64,000 nt of DNA from NCBI GenBank assembly GCA_002104935.1, contig MCGT01000020.1:310001-374000 (forward strand). The letters run 5' to 3'. The notes below the pieces were generated by a model that saw only the letters and a list, made by a program, of their open reading frames with translations, searched no databases and was not told the DNA's origin. The DNA is from Hesseltinella vesiculosa (taxonomy: Eukaryota > Mucoromycota > Mucoromycetes > Mucorales > Cunninghamellaceae). The translations under genes were made by a program, and so were the position numbers. Each line of letters starts with the position of its first letter. Position 1 is the stretch's first letter. This document shows positions 32,416-44,109 of the stretch, one piece after another.

Positions 32416-34452
32416 ATGAATATGGAAACTGATCAGTACACGACACATATTGTTATTCGGCCTCTACCTCGACGCCTTCAGCAGCAACTGACGTTGGACG
32501 ACTACGTGCAGGTTCAGAGCCTAGTTGAATATACACTTGATCAGCAACAAAAGACTACTTCTGACAATACCCTTGCTCAACAGCGACTCCTCCATGCCTT
32601 GCACTTGATTCGCATGTTGAAACTTGAATATCGACGCCAACGTGCTTGCCAAGTGGACCGCATCTTTCGACACCATCAGCAGCAGTGCCACACTATTGAT
32701 CGTGTATGCATGATCTCAGCCTGGGAACAGCGACGCGCTCAGCATGCATTCAACACGTTTGTGGAGCAGCACCGCCAATCACTTTCTGATGCCACCCCCC
32801 AGGCTATTGCTCATGAATCGAAGCGCGTCCAACTCAGCAATCAACAGCATGCTGTCTCTTCCGGTGAGGTTGACGCTCACATCACGACGCCTCCTCAAGT
32901 GGAACGAAGCGAACAGGCTCAGCCTCTTCCAGTGACCGACCAGGCTGCCGACGACGAATATGACGACTATCAGAGTGAACAGCTTGGCGACTTTCTCAGG
33001 ACGATCTTTGACCGGCAAAACGAACATGCTCAACAGGAGCAAGCCGAAGAATTGTATGAGCCCATCTATCGCCAGGCAACCCCTCACCAGGCAGACGACG
33101 ACAGAAAAACGTTGGAAGACATCCTTCCTTTGCTTCATGATGTCCCCCGGGAATCAGCCAATGGTATCGGGAATGTAGCCACCGAGGATGCCAATGCGTC
33201 AACCGCCGAGGCAAAGAAAGGCGAAGAGGCCGAACGAAAGCGCCGTCTCCATGAACAGCAAGAGTCTGACCGTCAGCGCCGCCTGCTTGAACAGCAAGAA
33301 GCTGAACGTCAACACCGTTTCCAAGAGCAGCAAGAAGCTCAGCGCCAACGCCAGCTGCAGGAGGAAGCTGAGCGCCAGAGCCGCCTGCAGGAAAAACAAG
33401 AAGCCGAGCGCCTTCGTCAAATCAAGGAAGAGCAAGAAGCCAAACACCAGCGTCGGATGCAACAGCAACAAGAAGAGGAACGCCAGAGCCGCCTGCAAGC
33501 CGAACGCCTTCGTCAAATCAAGGAAGAGCAAGAAGCCGAACGCCAGCGCCAGTTCCAAGAGCAGCAAGAAGCCGAGCGCCAGCGCCAGATGCAACGGCAA
33601 CAAGAAGCCGAACGTCAGCGGCTAATCCAGGAACAGCAAGAAGCTGAACATCGACGACAGGTCGAGGAGCAACACGAAGCTGACCGGCAACGTCGACTTC
33701 ATGAAAAGAAGGAGGCCGAGCGACATCGCCGGTTCCAGGAACAGCAAGATGCCGAGCTCCAGCGCCAGCTTCAGCAAGAAAAGGCCGCCGCCATGGGTGA
33801 AGACAGTGACGATGATGGGCCCTATCTTCCCGACCACGTACTTTCGCTGGAAGACATGCTGAAGAATCTGGCCGAGGATCCTAGTCCAATCCCGAAATCT
33901 GCCCACCCCAACCATGCCAAGCCCTCATCCGCTCATAAAAAGGAAGACACCTGCCCCACCCCTCCTGTCGTTCCGCCTCCCAAATCAGCTCAAGACCAGC
34001 CGAATGACCAGCGCGTGGTGGAGCTCAACAAGATTGAGCAGCAATTGGATCGCCTGGAACGAGAAACCCATCAATTGGCCCTGCAAACCCCATTGGAGTT
34101 CCAGGTCAATGACCAAGGTCATCTATTTTTGGACGGTAACACACACAACAACAGGCTGTTCCTCAAGTATGAGGATGATATCACGCGTCTCATGCTACAG
34201 TTGGACAACATCCTGTCAGATGGAAATCCTGTCATTCGCACCCGTCGACGCACCATTGTTCAAAAGGCCGAGCATCTTCTGGATCAGCTCGATCGCCACC
34301 GTCAACAAGAATGGGAAAAGGAAACCAGGCGTCAGGCTGCCCTCAAGGAATCCATGGGTGGTGCTATGAATCATCAAAAATTGGCCAAGACTCCTCTAGG
34401 CAAAAAGCATCGACAAAAGAAGCGAAAGCAACGGGTCCCGATCACTGCATAA
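32416..34452 (+). CDS. BAG-domain co-chaperone with long charged coiled coil
   Basis: A single exon of 678 residues. The N-terminal third is Gln/Arg/His-rich and helical. From about residue 270 to 455 it is a near-continuous array of a 13-residue motif of the form RQRRLLEQQEAER, predicted to be one long coiled coil. A short acidic linker (GEDSDDDGPYLPD) and Pro-rich hinge follow. The C-terminal BAG domain is at about residues 535-640: ELNKIEQQLDRLERETHQL, LFLKYEDDITRLMLQLDNIL, IRTRRRTIVQKAEHLLDQLD. BAG domains bind the Hsp70 ATPase domain and act as nucleotide-exchange factors. The tail is Lys/Arg-rich (KKHRQKKRKQR), possibly nuclear. The repeated DNA causes leucine-rich shadow frames on the - strand. 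Confidence 0.85.
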   Translation: MNMETDQYTTHIVIRPLPRRLQQQLTLDDYVQVQSLVEYTLDQQQKTTSDNTLAQQRLLHALHLIRMLKLEYRRQRACQVDRIFRHHQQQCHTIDRVCMISAWEQRRAQHAFNTFVEQHRQSLSDATPQAIAHESKRVQLSNQQHAVSSGEVDAHITTPPQVERSEQAQPLPVTDQAADDEYDDYQSEQLGDFLRTIFDRQNEHAQQEQAEELYEPIYRQATPHQADDDRKTLEDILPLLHDVPRESANGIGNVATEDANASTAEAKKGEEAERKRRLHEQQESDRQRRLLEQQEAERQHRFQEQQEAQRQRQLQEEAERQSRLQEKQEAERLRQIKEEQEAKHQRRMQQQQEEERQSRLQAERLRQIKEEQEAERQRQFQEQQEAERQRQMQRQQEAERQRLIQEQQEAEHRRQVEEQHEADRQRRLHEKKEAERHRRFQEQQDAELQRQLQQEKAAAMGEDSDDDGPYLPDHVLSLEDMLKNLAEDPSPIPKSAHPNHAKPSSAHKKEDTCPTPPVVPPPKSAQDQPNDQRVVELNKIEQQLDRLERETHQLALQTPLEFQVNDQGHLFLDGNTHNNRLFLKYEDDITRLMLQLDNILSDGNPVIRTRRRTIVQKAEHLLDQLDRHRQQEWEKETRRQAALKESMGGAMNHQKLAKTPLGKKHRQKKRKQRVPITA

Positions 34453-34958
34453 GTTCACATTTTTTTTTTTTTTTTTTGCAAATAAAAATGCATGTTTCTC
34501 CTTTTTGAACGTTCAGCAAGGGTATTGGCTAGGATGTAAAATTTTTTTTTTCACAGCAGCCCTTTATTTTTTTAATTGCTTTGTCAACAAGTCGAGTGGA
34601 TAGCACGAAGCAAGGCGTCGCAAATACATGCTCACTTTTTTTTTAAGGTCTTCACCGAGTCAATGTAGGACAAAGAAGGCTGGAAATGATACCATTCTCC
34701 TCGAAATTCTTATTCATCAATTGCTTTCATTCGTAACTGGTCGATCAAATGTGAGCTCCGCAGGAAAAATATTTTGCTTTGCTTGGGGGGGGGTCGCAAA
34801 CTTTCCCATCTTCTTTCTCCATTTTTCCACTCAGTATCTTATCTCGACCGATTCTCTCCTCCTTTTGCAAAAAAAAATCTAATCAAATCTCATACTTTGG
34901 CACGATCAAGAGGTCGCGATATACCCTTTTTGGCACACAAGAAAAAAAAAAGAGAGCC
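34453..34958. other. Intergenic
   Basis: T runs at 34460-34477 and 34542-34550; G8 at about 34785. Nothing coding is supported; serves as 3' flank of the BAG gene and promoter of the HPP gene. Confidence 0.5.
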
Positions 34959-35961
34959 ATGCACAAATCCAGCTCTACCTTGTCAAAATTACCAACCATC
35001 TTCACAAGGTGGCTGGGCTATCGACCAGCGAATTGGGCACCAACCTCGCTTCCAACATGGCGAGTATGCCTCTGGTCATTTCTAGGCGCTTGGATCGGTA
35101 TTGCCCTGCTGGAAATCATTGGCCTCTATAGCCCCCAGCTGCAGCAGTATCACTCGCCAGTCGTTATTGCCAGTTTTGTAAGTTGAAACAGATATGCATG
35201 ATGGCATGTCAGATTGAAATAACAAACAAACAGAAAAAAACCAGGAACTCAACTTGAAATTTTTAAAGGGAGCCTCGGCCGTTTTAATCTATGGCACCAT
35301 CGATGCTCCTTTGGCTCAACCTAGAAATTTCTTTTTTGGACACATCATTGGGGCGCTCGTAGGTGTGATCTTCAGTGTTCTCTTCACCGAATTGCCAACA
35401 GCCTGGAGCTCACCTGAACAAGAAACAGCCGTGCGCTGGGTAACTGGTGCTACAGCCATGGCCACCTCTTTGGTACTGATGCAGCTGACCGTCACTGTCC
35501 ACCCTCCTGGTGGAGCAACAGCATTGATAGCCGTAGTGGATAACACAGTGCGCGGGATGCGTTGGTATTACATTGGCATCGTCGCTATGTCTGCTGCTGT
35601 CCAGTTGGTGGTGGCTTGCCTGGTAAACAACGTTGAGAAAAAATACCCAAGCTACTGGTGGGCGCCTGCCAAGCTACCTGTGCACATGCAGTCTTCGACC
35701 CTGGCAACCATGGTGCCTTTGCCTTCTCATCATGGCGAGCTTCATGCGGATGAGGTCGTCGTTGATGTGGAAAATTCTGACAAAGGCACTTCATCCTCCT
35801 CGACGGCCACCATTGATGAATATGATGCTCCGCCGAAAAAACCCGTCATTGTCTTGGATGGCTCTCGTTACTTTGCCATGCCTGAAGATTTATCGCTGAC
35901 CCAAGAAGAAACCGACATGCTTTATGCTATCAATGCCAAGCTGGCTGGCATGCGTCAATAG
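34959..35961 (+). CDS. HPP-family integral membrane protein
   Basis: Exon 1 34959-35177 (MHKSSSTLSKLPTIF...SPVVIASF) joins exon 2 at 35269 (GASAVLIYGTIDAPLAQPRN) in phase 0. There are four hydrophobic helices and the signature VTVHPPGGATALIAV. The soluble C-terminus is Ser/Asp-rich and ends with a short basic-to-acidic helix (LTQEETDMLYAINAKLAG). HPP proteins in bacteria and plant plastids transport nitrite; the function of the fungal members is not established. About 303 residues, in line with fungal members. The intron is 91 bp with a purine-rich 3' end (TTTTTAAAG), an unusually weak polypyrimidine tract. Confidence 0.88.
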
Positions 35962-36085
35962 ACTTTAAATTTTGTTACATTATTTTACGAATACCGTCCT
36001 CCTCTCTCTCTTCATAAATTCCCAGTTCTTTTTTTTTTTTTTGTTTGTTCTTGCCCACTTTCTTTTCTACCGCTTTTTTCTGAAT

Positions 36086-37670
36086 ATGGAACAACTCGTC
36101 ACAGGCTCATCGGCCAGGGATCGTAAAGCCGAAATCGATCGATGTCTTCAAATGATTGCACCAAACGTATCCGATGAATCCAAATTTGTTGGCATGTTGC
36201 TTTTGCCTCGATTGCTGCCACACGACGATCATGCCATGATCAAACACGTCTTCCAGGGCATGAACTTCAAGTTCATAGAGCGTTTACTCCGTACAAGTAA
36301 GTGGCACTGATCCAACAAGCAGCGTCTGACCGATGATCTCTACATATTTTGCAAGATCACCAAATTGATCAAGAAGTGCCCGACCATGTTTTGAAAGAGA
36401 TAGCAATCAATGTTCTTGCCTGCTTTGCTCACTTTGATGATCTGGCGCCTACAACAAACATGGTCGACCGCCTGCCTGCATTATCCACTACCCTGTCAGC
36501 AAGGTAAAAAAAAAAATAATGTCACCCAGCCAGGCGAGATCAACTGACAGCTTTCCTCCTCTTCAAAAAAAGTGACGACACCGACAACACCAAAGAGGCG
36601 CTAAACATATTTATTCAAGTGGCTACGACAAAAGAAGGGCTCGTGCGTATGTTAGATCCTGATGTCCTGAAAAATATCTTGGAAGTGTATTCTGGCACCA
36701 AGGATGGTATGAACAAGGCAGGGAGAAATCCTGAACGAGTGGCTCACTTTCCTATTTTATATTTTCTTATTCTTGCTTAGACGACTTACGACTCCTTTGT
36801 TCCCAAGTGCTCAGTTTGGTGTTCACCCGCACATCTGAAATGTACGATCAGCACCAAAGCAAACCATCATCGATTGCCAGTTTGACTTCAGCAGCCGTCT
36901 ATGCCCTGGAAACGACGATGCTACCGATCCTGACGTCGATACTTCATCACGGCCAAGACAAACTCCGTATCACCACCCTGACACTTCTCTACCATATCCT
37001 TGCATCCGTCCCTTACGACCTCATGGTCAAGGTGAAGCAACAATGGACCGATACGAAGCGTGACAAGGCGCTAGACAACCTCTACAAAGGGCTCCGACAG
37101 ATCCTGGCGAGCAAGGTGGGAGACAAGATGCGAGACGAAGCGCTGACGGTGGCGTCATGTTCACTACGTGCTTTTGGTCCTGACTGGCTGTTTTCCTGGC
37201 TGAAAAAAACATCCACCATTAAAGCCACCGACAACCCTGACTACGTCAATGCCCGCTTCCCTGTATTGCTGATTGCCCTTGTATCAGTGGAATCACGTGT
37301 GCTACTAGACCAAGTGCACGACCAATGGATTGCCAATCATGGAGGAGACGGTACCGACCGCGTTATTGTCGTCAACCAACAGCAACAAGAGCGTCACCAC
37401 GCCATGGTGCCGGTGTATTTCAACATTCTCGAAGATACCATCGAATACCTAGCCAGTCAGTATGACGAGGAAAAGGACGTGGGGATGGATCCCGATGCCC
37501 TGTTAAAGATCCGCAAGTCTCTGACCGAGGTAATGGATGTGGTCATGGAACTGACGCGTTTCATGCAAGACACTGCAGATGACCAACAAGAACTGGACGA
37601 CAACCTCTTGACCCAAGCGTGTATGCGGATTGTCTCGCTCTGGTTAGCCGAGGAAGGTTTTGAATTGTAG
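36086..37670 (+). CDS. Neurochondrin family protein
   Basis: Four exons join in frame. They read MEQLVTGSSARDRKAEIDRC and SKFVGMLLLPRLLPHDDHAM; then DQEVPDHVLKEIAINVLACF; then EALNIFIQVATTKEGLVRML; then a long last exon with DLRLLCSQVLSLVFTRTSEM, RITTLTLLYHILASVPYDL, AFGPDWLFSW and RFPVLLIALVSVESRVLLD. The pattern is the all-helical, ARM-like neurochondrin domain across the whole protein. In animals neurochondrin acts in neuronal signalling and binds Rab and SMN; fungal function is unknown. It ends IVSLWLAEEGFEL at TAG 37668-37670, with AATAAA at 37721. Introns are about 50-80 bp and T-rich. Confidence 0.85.
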
Positions 37671-37720
37671 AAACATTGACGTCAAGAGCTACGTCATCGG
37701 TTGCTTCCCTTTGCTTGTGA

Positions 37721-37726
37721 AATAAA
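37721..37726 (+). terminator. Poly(A) signal AATAAA
   Basis: Canonical signal about 50 bases after the neurochondrin stop codon. Confidence 0.5.
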
Positions 37727-37985
37727 TTGAGAGGATAGGAACAATGGTGTTTCTTTTGCGCCCCAAGGTCACGTTTTATTACAACTGGCGATCAATGACG
37801 CAAAGGGGGCCTTGGGTGAAATTTCATAAAGCTTACTGATAAATATAGGCACCACTGATTTGAGACGAGTACGAGTTGTTGTTCTTCTCTTTTCTTCCAT
37901 TTTTCCCACCCTACGAAGCGTCGACGGTGTAGCAATTAAAAAGCCATTTTGACGCCTCGACTTTTTTGATATCAACAAATACGAA

Positions 37986-38448
37986 ATGAGCTCTTTTGAA
38001 AATAGTAAGCAGCCTCCGCCTGCAAACTACGAAGTTGGTGATCATGTGCTCTACCGCCCTCTGCCCAGTAGGTTACCGAGTACAAAGAGTAGCTTTCTCT
38101 TATTGACCGTTGTCCTTCCCAAAATCAGTGGAGCAGAGTTTATCAACCGGTGTTATCCAACAGATCTTTACATCCACTCCTCCGCAGGTACAGGCTAAAG
38201 AAAAAAAAAAAAAAAAGACGCTCCCTCAACGGTCGCCCAAAATGTCTTTAGCTGGCAAACAGGCGCTCCCCAAATGCAAGCCCAGCCAACCCAGTCTATG
38301 CCATCTACAATGACAATACGAAAAAAGTCACATGCAAGTATTAGAGAAAATTAACACCGGTTCAGCACCTCATGGTTTCCAAATAGATTACCTCCGTCAG
38401 TCGATTGTTGGACTCGTGGAAGAGGACGACAGTGAAAGTGATCAATAG
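37986..38448 (+). CDS. Small protein, HVA1/Tudor-like
   Basis: Exon 1 gives MSSFENSKQPPPANYEVGDH then VLYRPLP, a beta-strand start typical of small Tudor-like (HVA1-type) fungal proteins. Later exons contain STGVIQQIFTSTPPQ, ASPANPVYAIYNDNTKKVT and DYLRQSIVGLVEEDDSESDQ, the acidic C-terminus to TAG 38446-38448. Introns at about 38069-38130 and 38188-38250 (the latter with an A18 run) and about 38336-38387 are inferred. Their exact joints do not all fall into one frame by eye, so splice sites are approximate. Assignment to the hypervirulence-associated Tudor family is a recalled pattern match only. Confidence 0.45.
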
Positions 38449-39553
38449 CAAGAATCATACCTTTTCATGCACCTCCTTCCTTTTTCTAGTCACCACGGTT
38501 TTGCTTCCGCGCAGAAAATAAAATGGCTTTCTCACAGCCTCAGCAATCGTTGAAATAAAGATGAGTACGAATTTTTTTTTTTTTTTTGGCAACGTGTTCT
38601 TACACTGATGATTATTCAGCCAGGCCCTGCCCAAAGATAAGCAAGGGGACTTGTGCTTTGATGAACCATGGTTAAAAGTGATCAAACACTGTGTCTTCTG
38701 GAAGATCATTGGCGATACAATTTCACGTCAAGCGTAATGTATCGATGTCTGAGGGCGATGTGCCTTTAACTATAACCTTCTCTTGCTCTATCCATAGGAA
38801 ATGGACACGGATTTTTTTTTTGGCAGAGTCGCCAGGGTCCTTCAGGAGAACACGACCAAAGCATATACTCTCAGCACTCTGAACGAATGGACCGATGCAT
38901 ACTGTGTTTCCACGAAATGCTGAAAAGTCCAAAAAATTGCCAGCCAACATTCGATCTCCGCAGTCCTGGCCAAAAGTAAACGGCCACTTGCTTTTGGTTA
39001 GGAAGACGGCCCGATGGGTGTCTATCTATGCGAAAAACTAGCGTATGGTGATAAATGACGAGTCTAATTAAAAGAATGACATCATAGCGTTGCAGAACGG
39101 AAAGGGTGTTGTTTGGTCCAAAAAACCCCCAGCCAAAATCCGAGAGTTCGCTTTGACATCGACATGGGCAACAGGTCCCCAATTTCCTCTTAATTTAGCT
39201 CTGGGTAGGCTGGGTTTTTAGTTTTTTTTACATTTAATCAAGCTCGAAGGCAAAGTAATGTAAAGGCATGTTTGGAAAATAGGCGTAATGGACATTACTT
39301 GGCATGCGGTTGTGGGTTGATGGATATGCTTTCTCGTGTTCAAAGCAGAGTCCAGGGACAATGGTCAGATATCGCATTTTCGGTGTCGTGATCTGACAGG
39401 AGGCAAGGTCACGCTTTTTTTTTTTTCATGTAAACCATTACCCCTGACCTCTTTTTCCAGCCTTTTTATTTTTTCCATGGCCAATGCGCTAAAAGTTTCC
39501 ACTGATTGGCTGGACGAGTGGTGGAAGAAGGTCGATGCTTTTATTTTCGTGCG
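38449..39553. other. Intergenic, no supported gene
   Basis: Two - strand frames (38723-38950 and 38871-39182) and one + frame (39336-39572) are open but without domain, codon or splice support. Possibly decayed repeats. Confidence 0.4.
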
Positions 39554-39817
39554 TCACTCGTCTTCCTCCTGAATGGTTTCCAATGAGCTAGCGACCGTTG
39601 GCGACCAAGACCATCTTTTTTTAAAGCTCTGAGTCGGTGGTGACGGCATTTTTGAATGTGCTTGGCTTTGCTCAGAGGAGTAGCGTGGGATATGGAAGTG
39701 ACGATTTAACAATTCATCGATATGGACTGTGTGGCGTTTTTTCTCGCTTTTAAAAGTAACAAGCTGTTTAGGATAGATCTCGGTGAATTGGTCAAACGTA
39801 AGCCAAGCAGACTCCAT
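39554..39817 (-). CDS. Small hypothetical protein
   Basis: An 87-codon frame starting MESAWLTFDQFTEIYPKQLV and ending SLETIQEEDE. The N-terminal half is well balanced in composition with an alternating pattern (KRHTVHIDELLNRHFHIPRY); the C-terminal half is Ser/Pro-rich then acidic. Not recognised. It is head-to-head with RBX1, 320 bp apart, which fits a real divergent gene. Confidence 0.45.
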   Translation of the reverse strand: MESAWLTFDQFTEIYPKQLVTFKSEKKRHTVHIDELLNRHFHIPRYSSEQSQAHSKMPSPPTQSFKKRWSWSPTVASSLETIQEEDE

Positions 39818-40137
39818 TTTTGTTTTTACAATGGGAAAACGAGGCTGCCAAAAGGAAAAGAATGCAAAAAATAAACAAGAAGAGAAGAGTGGCTATTTTG
39901 AAAAGTTTTCTGTGAGTTTTCTATAGTTTTTTTTTTTTTTTTCACTTGGATCAAGTGACCAGATTTGGAATGCAAACTGAAAAAAGAGTAGGAACTGCGC
40001 CTGCTGAAAGTCAACAATCGGCTTTGATTGGCTCTCACGGAGAAGGTGGAAAGAAAAGAAAAAAGCAGTCGGGTTATTTTTTTGTTGTGCCATTCTTCCC
40101 GTTTACTTTTTTCTTTAGAACCAACGCGTCATCCAAT
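39818..40137. promoter_or_regulatory. Divergent promoter between small gene and RBX1
   Basis: 320 bp between two outward-facing start codons, with a T16 run at about 39926-39942 and CT-rich sequence just before the RBX1 ATG. No specific binding site is assigned. Confidence 0.4.
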
Positions 40138-40758
<621 letters not shown>

Positions 40759-41199
40759 GTTGCTGGAAGTTGGGTCAAGAGGTGCTGATTTTTTTTTTTA
40801 TTTCCAAGGTATGGACGATAAATCTTTTTGCACTTCTTTTTTTTTTCTTTTGTAAAACTTCAAGTATTCCCCCCCACATACACACAACGCCCCTCATCGT
40901 CACCGCTTCCACGTCTCCTATTTTTTTTTCTTCACTGACAATGACATCCACAACATTGTTCGCTGTCGATAGTGTTGTGTTTTCCTTGGCTACGAATAAA
41001 TTCGATGTCAACGAAGGACAAAACCTGTCAATCCCAAATCAGGGAGGACCTTTGGACAATGTACAGACAAGTGAAAAAAAAGGGGCGAAGGTCATGGCGA
41101 TGGGCCTCGGTTTTTTTTTATTTTTGCATGAATGGGTTCAACCTTGTCTTACGTCAGTCAGTGTTCACATGTTTGTCCAGGTTAAAAAAAGGACGCCCT

Positions 41200-41848
41200 T
41201 CAACCCCAACCGCCAGCGTGATCCCAGCCAATATCGATGGGAGGGGGTTGTAACGAAGGAGGAAGGTCGCTGGATTGCCAGCCCGGTGGCAACTGATAAA
41301 CTTTAGATCTGCCTGCTTGTTTGTTGTGGGGCTGCTTCTTGCGTTTCTTTTGTGATGAGGGCTTGGGTAAATTTGCCATGGAACGTGCGTGCAGCCACTC
41401 TGTCAATTCCGGCGGGTATATAGGTTCACCTGTAAAATAAAAAGAGTGGTCAAATGACGTTCTACTTCGAATAAACTAGTAAGTTGACTTCAAACCTTGG
41501 GGACCAAATAGAACATGGCTGTAAATGCAGTTGAGGCCAAAGTCGCAGGCTCTGGTTTGACGGAATCTTCGGCAGGGTGGTTTTTGCAAATGCTCTTGGA
41601 TCACCAGCTGCGGATCTTGAAGCGCAAAAACGGATTAGCCAAGATCAGCAACGGTACATGAAAGCAGACACAAGCAATTACCTCGATACCAATCGTAATG
41701 GTTTTTCTTGTTCTGAATATGAGTGAGGCCACGGTTGTGTTTTTTGCGATTGTTGATGTTGTCGGGAAACGAGCATTGACAAAAGTCACAGTAATCTACA
41801 ATAGGGAGCACCTTTGAGAGAGAAGCAGCAAGTGATTCACTTACACAT
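41200..41848 (-). CDS. ZMAT5: U11/U12 snRNP 20 kDa protein (ZMAT5)
   Basis: Zinc-finger protein of the minor (U12-type) spliceosome. The reading starts with a four-base first exon (ATGT, 41848-41845), then an intron beginning GTAAGT. Exon 2 gives M-YYCDFCQCSFPDNINNRKKH and GLTHIQNKKNHYDWYR (matrin/U1-C-type C2H2 finger). Exon 3 reads DPQLVIQEHLQKPPCRRFRQ then TRACDFGLNCIYSHVLFGPQ (CCCH finger). The last exon reads EPIYPPELTEWLHARSMANL with a basic KKRKKQPHNKQ patch and LPPSLQPPPIDIGWDHAGGW at the end. Finger order and spacing match ZMAT5/U11-U12-20K. A + strand open frame overlapping the last exon is taken as a shadow. Confidence 0.85.
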
Positions 41849-42497
41849 TAGAAACGGACATGCAAAGAGCAAGTTTGGCAAGTGTGCACGATGCTCTGCT
41901 CAGCTGAAGACAAAGAAAGAAAGAAAAAAAAAAACTTTCAAAGCCCGGGGCAAAAGGGTGAGGGCACGACTGGCAGCAGCGCCGAGACCAAAGCTGCCAT
42001 TTCCTTTCTTGCTGCCAACCATTGATCCTGAAACGCCATGCGTCGGGTAGATGCTAATAAGAGAGGAGGTGGCCTTGGTAAGTACTTTAAGATCTATCTA
42101 TTGTCCAGATCAAGAAAGGAGCTGGCGACGCGTCGGAGCAGACTGACACGACAAGGGGAACGACGATGAAGCGATATCGATTCTGATGACATCGTCAAAG
42201 TCTTAAAGTGTGAGAAAAAAGACCCTGGCATGCGCAAGGTGTTGGGACGACTGGACACTGGTTTTGCCATTGACACGTGCAACACCAGTCAAAACAACGA
42301 TGACCAGAATCGGCTGCCCTGGGATGGCGTCGTTCTAACTCGGTTTTATTCATCTGGTTTTATTTTATCCAGACATTTGAAAGCTTGTGATGCGATCAAC
42401 AGTGGGCACCTCCTATTATAGTGTTCTATCTCATCGATGATGACTGTCATCCACTCTATTTTTTTTCCTCATTTAGAACTGATAGATGTGGGAGCGA
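41849..42497. other. Possible unidentified small + strand gene, unresolved
   Basis: Peptides KELATRRSRLTRQGERR (about 42114-42165) and DDIVKVLKCEKKDPGMRKVL, GRLDTGFAIDTCNTSQ (about 42186-42290) look protein-like and are joined by plausible frames, but no clean start, stop and splice set could be built. A donor-acceptor pair at about 42078-42108 is possible. Head-to-head with ZMAT5. Not recognised. Confidence 0.3.
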
Positions 42498-42507
42498 CTT
42501 TCACATG
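42498..42507 (-). promoter_or_regulatory. Candidate UAS-INO (Ino2/Ino4-type) site upstream of OPI1
   Basis: The - strand reads CATGTGAAAG, nine of ten matches to the yeast inositol-responsive element CATGTGAAAT, about 105 bases before the OPI1 start. A single short site can occur by chance, and the partner bHLH factors are not in this window. Confidence 0.3.
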
Positions 42508-42611
42508 GTTTTTTTTTTTTTTTTTTGAATGAACCCAGCCCAGTCATTTTTTTTTCACCTGTCTTTCTTTCTTTTTTTTTCGCTTTTTCTTTTTTTCCCC
42601 GCATCTTCAAC

Positions 42612-44109
42612 ATGACAGAAACGCATACCTTAATGTCGATCACTCAACTTATCAATGAAGAACCTCCTAACCACGACAAGGATATTCAAATTGCAGCCCA
42701 AGCGCTGGGCAGCCTGGCAGGTTCATACCAGCACCACGACAAGATCACACTGCCGCCCCTGGCCGCCCCCTCTACCCCCAGCTCTCCTGGTGTATCCGAC
42801 GTCCCGCGATTTTCCTTCTCCAGCGACGTCTCATCCTACACTATGGACGATAACTCCACCATCACCTCCTCGTCTTCCACTTCTTTGTCCCAACAGGACT
42901 CCCATCTACTCTCAGCTGGTTCTCGTCGCTACAGCCAGAGTACTGTATCACCACTGATGCACCGAGTCTCCAACATACCTTTTGTCAACTCGGCCCTTCG
43001 TGCTTATGAGCAGTCCAATGTAGCCAGGTATGGCGCTGATATGGTGGGATCCATCTACGACCACTTTGGGAAGTCCGCCACCACTGACCCAGAACAAGAG
43101 GATGATACCATGGCTGCCGTCCATGCTCTTGCCCGTACCACACTCTCTGATGATCTGGACAATGCCAGCCTTCGCCGGCGTCGTCTTCATCCTGACGAAG
43201 AACGTAGGTGCTCAGACCAAAAAAATAAAACTCCTTGGGAAATTCACACTCTTTTTCTCTTCTTGACAGGTAAAATCAGATCTCGGCCGCATTCTCGCTC
43301 CACTTCACCAAATCGCCCCTATGGAAGTCCCCGCTTACACCATCATGGCTCTTCTCATCTCCAACATCGATCTGCCTCAAACAAAAGCAAATGGCATCAA
43401 ATTGTCATGCACGCTGGCTCCACTGCTGCTGTGGTCAGTGAAGAATCCATGAAATGTCTCCGCTACTGTTTGCAATGGCTTGAGGTAATCACCATCGGCG
43501 AAAGTCTTCCATGCTCTAACCACTTATTTTCTTTTCCAGTATGCTAAAAAACACATTCAGCAGCAAATGCAGGTGCTTCGTGCTTTCCTCGTGTCTCTGG
43601 CAACATCGAAACATAGTGACCAGCAGCAGCGAACAGTTGCATCTCACCAAAACAGCGCTGACACTTTAAACAATATCCAAAAAGAAATTGTGACAACCTT
43701 GCGCAAGGTCGTCGACGTCATTAGCCGCTATGCAGGTGCAGGACTGCCAAGCCATGCCAAAGCCAACGTACGTTCCTTCATTCTGCAATTGCCCAGTCGT
43801 TGGGCAACCCTCAACACGCAACCCGAGCCTTGCGCCTCCATCGACCCTGCAAGTGACCCCAACAACGTGCAAGAACATGTGCGTGAATCATCAGCAAAAC
43901 TCTTAAACTTTGGTGGTGAATCCATCGAAATGCTGGACTCTGTCTCCTCGGTGTTCTCAGACTCCATTTACCGTGCTGAGGTCTGGCTCGACCGCCTCAA
44001 CGTCATCGGTGTCTCGCCTGCTTCTCGCCGTTCTTCCTTGCATACCATCAACCCCAACCCGGCCCCCGCGGACCCCCACTTGAAACCAATGGACATTGAC
44101 TGCAATTGA
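42612..44109 (+). CDS. OPI1: Opi1-like transcriptional repressor of phospholipid synthesis
   Basis: In yeast Opi1 senses phosphatidic acid at the ER and represses INO1-type genes. Exon 1 (MTETHTLMSITQLINEEPPN; IQIAAQALGSLAGS) carries the N-terminal interaction block, a Ser/Pro-rich linker and FVNSALRAYEQSNVARYGAD then MVGSIYDHF, the region matching the Opi1 core. Exon 2 is basic and His/Ser-rich with SMKCLRYCLQWLE. Exon 3 reads YAKKHIQQQMQVLRAFLVSL, IVTTLRKVVDVISRYAGAGL, FILQLPSRWATL and KLLNFGGESIEMLDSVSSVF. The stop is at 44107-44109. Introns are at about 43205-43269 and 43483-43540. An FFAT motif for VAP binding was not seen. A CT-rich stretch precedes the ATG. Confidence 0.85.

Noticed and set aside
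33199..33603. Leucine-rich - strand ORF within the BAG gene
   Set aside because: It is the antisense shadow of the EQQEAER repeat array (CTT/CTG codons opposite AAG/CAG).
40941..41306. + strand ORF MTSTTLFAVDSVVFSLATNK ... ATDKL between RBX1 and ZMAT5
   Set aside because: Its second half is antisense to the well-supported last exon of ZMAT5, its intron cannot be joined in frame, and the first half alone has no domain.
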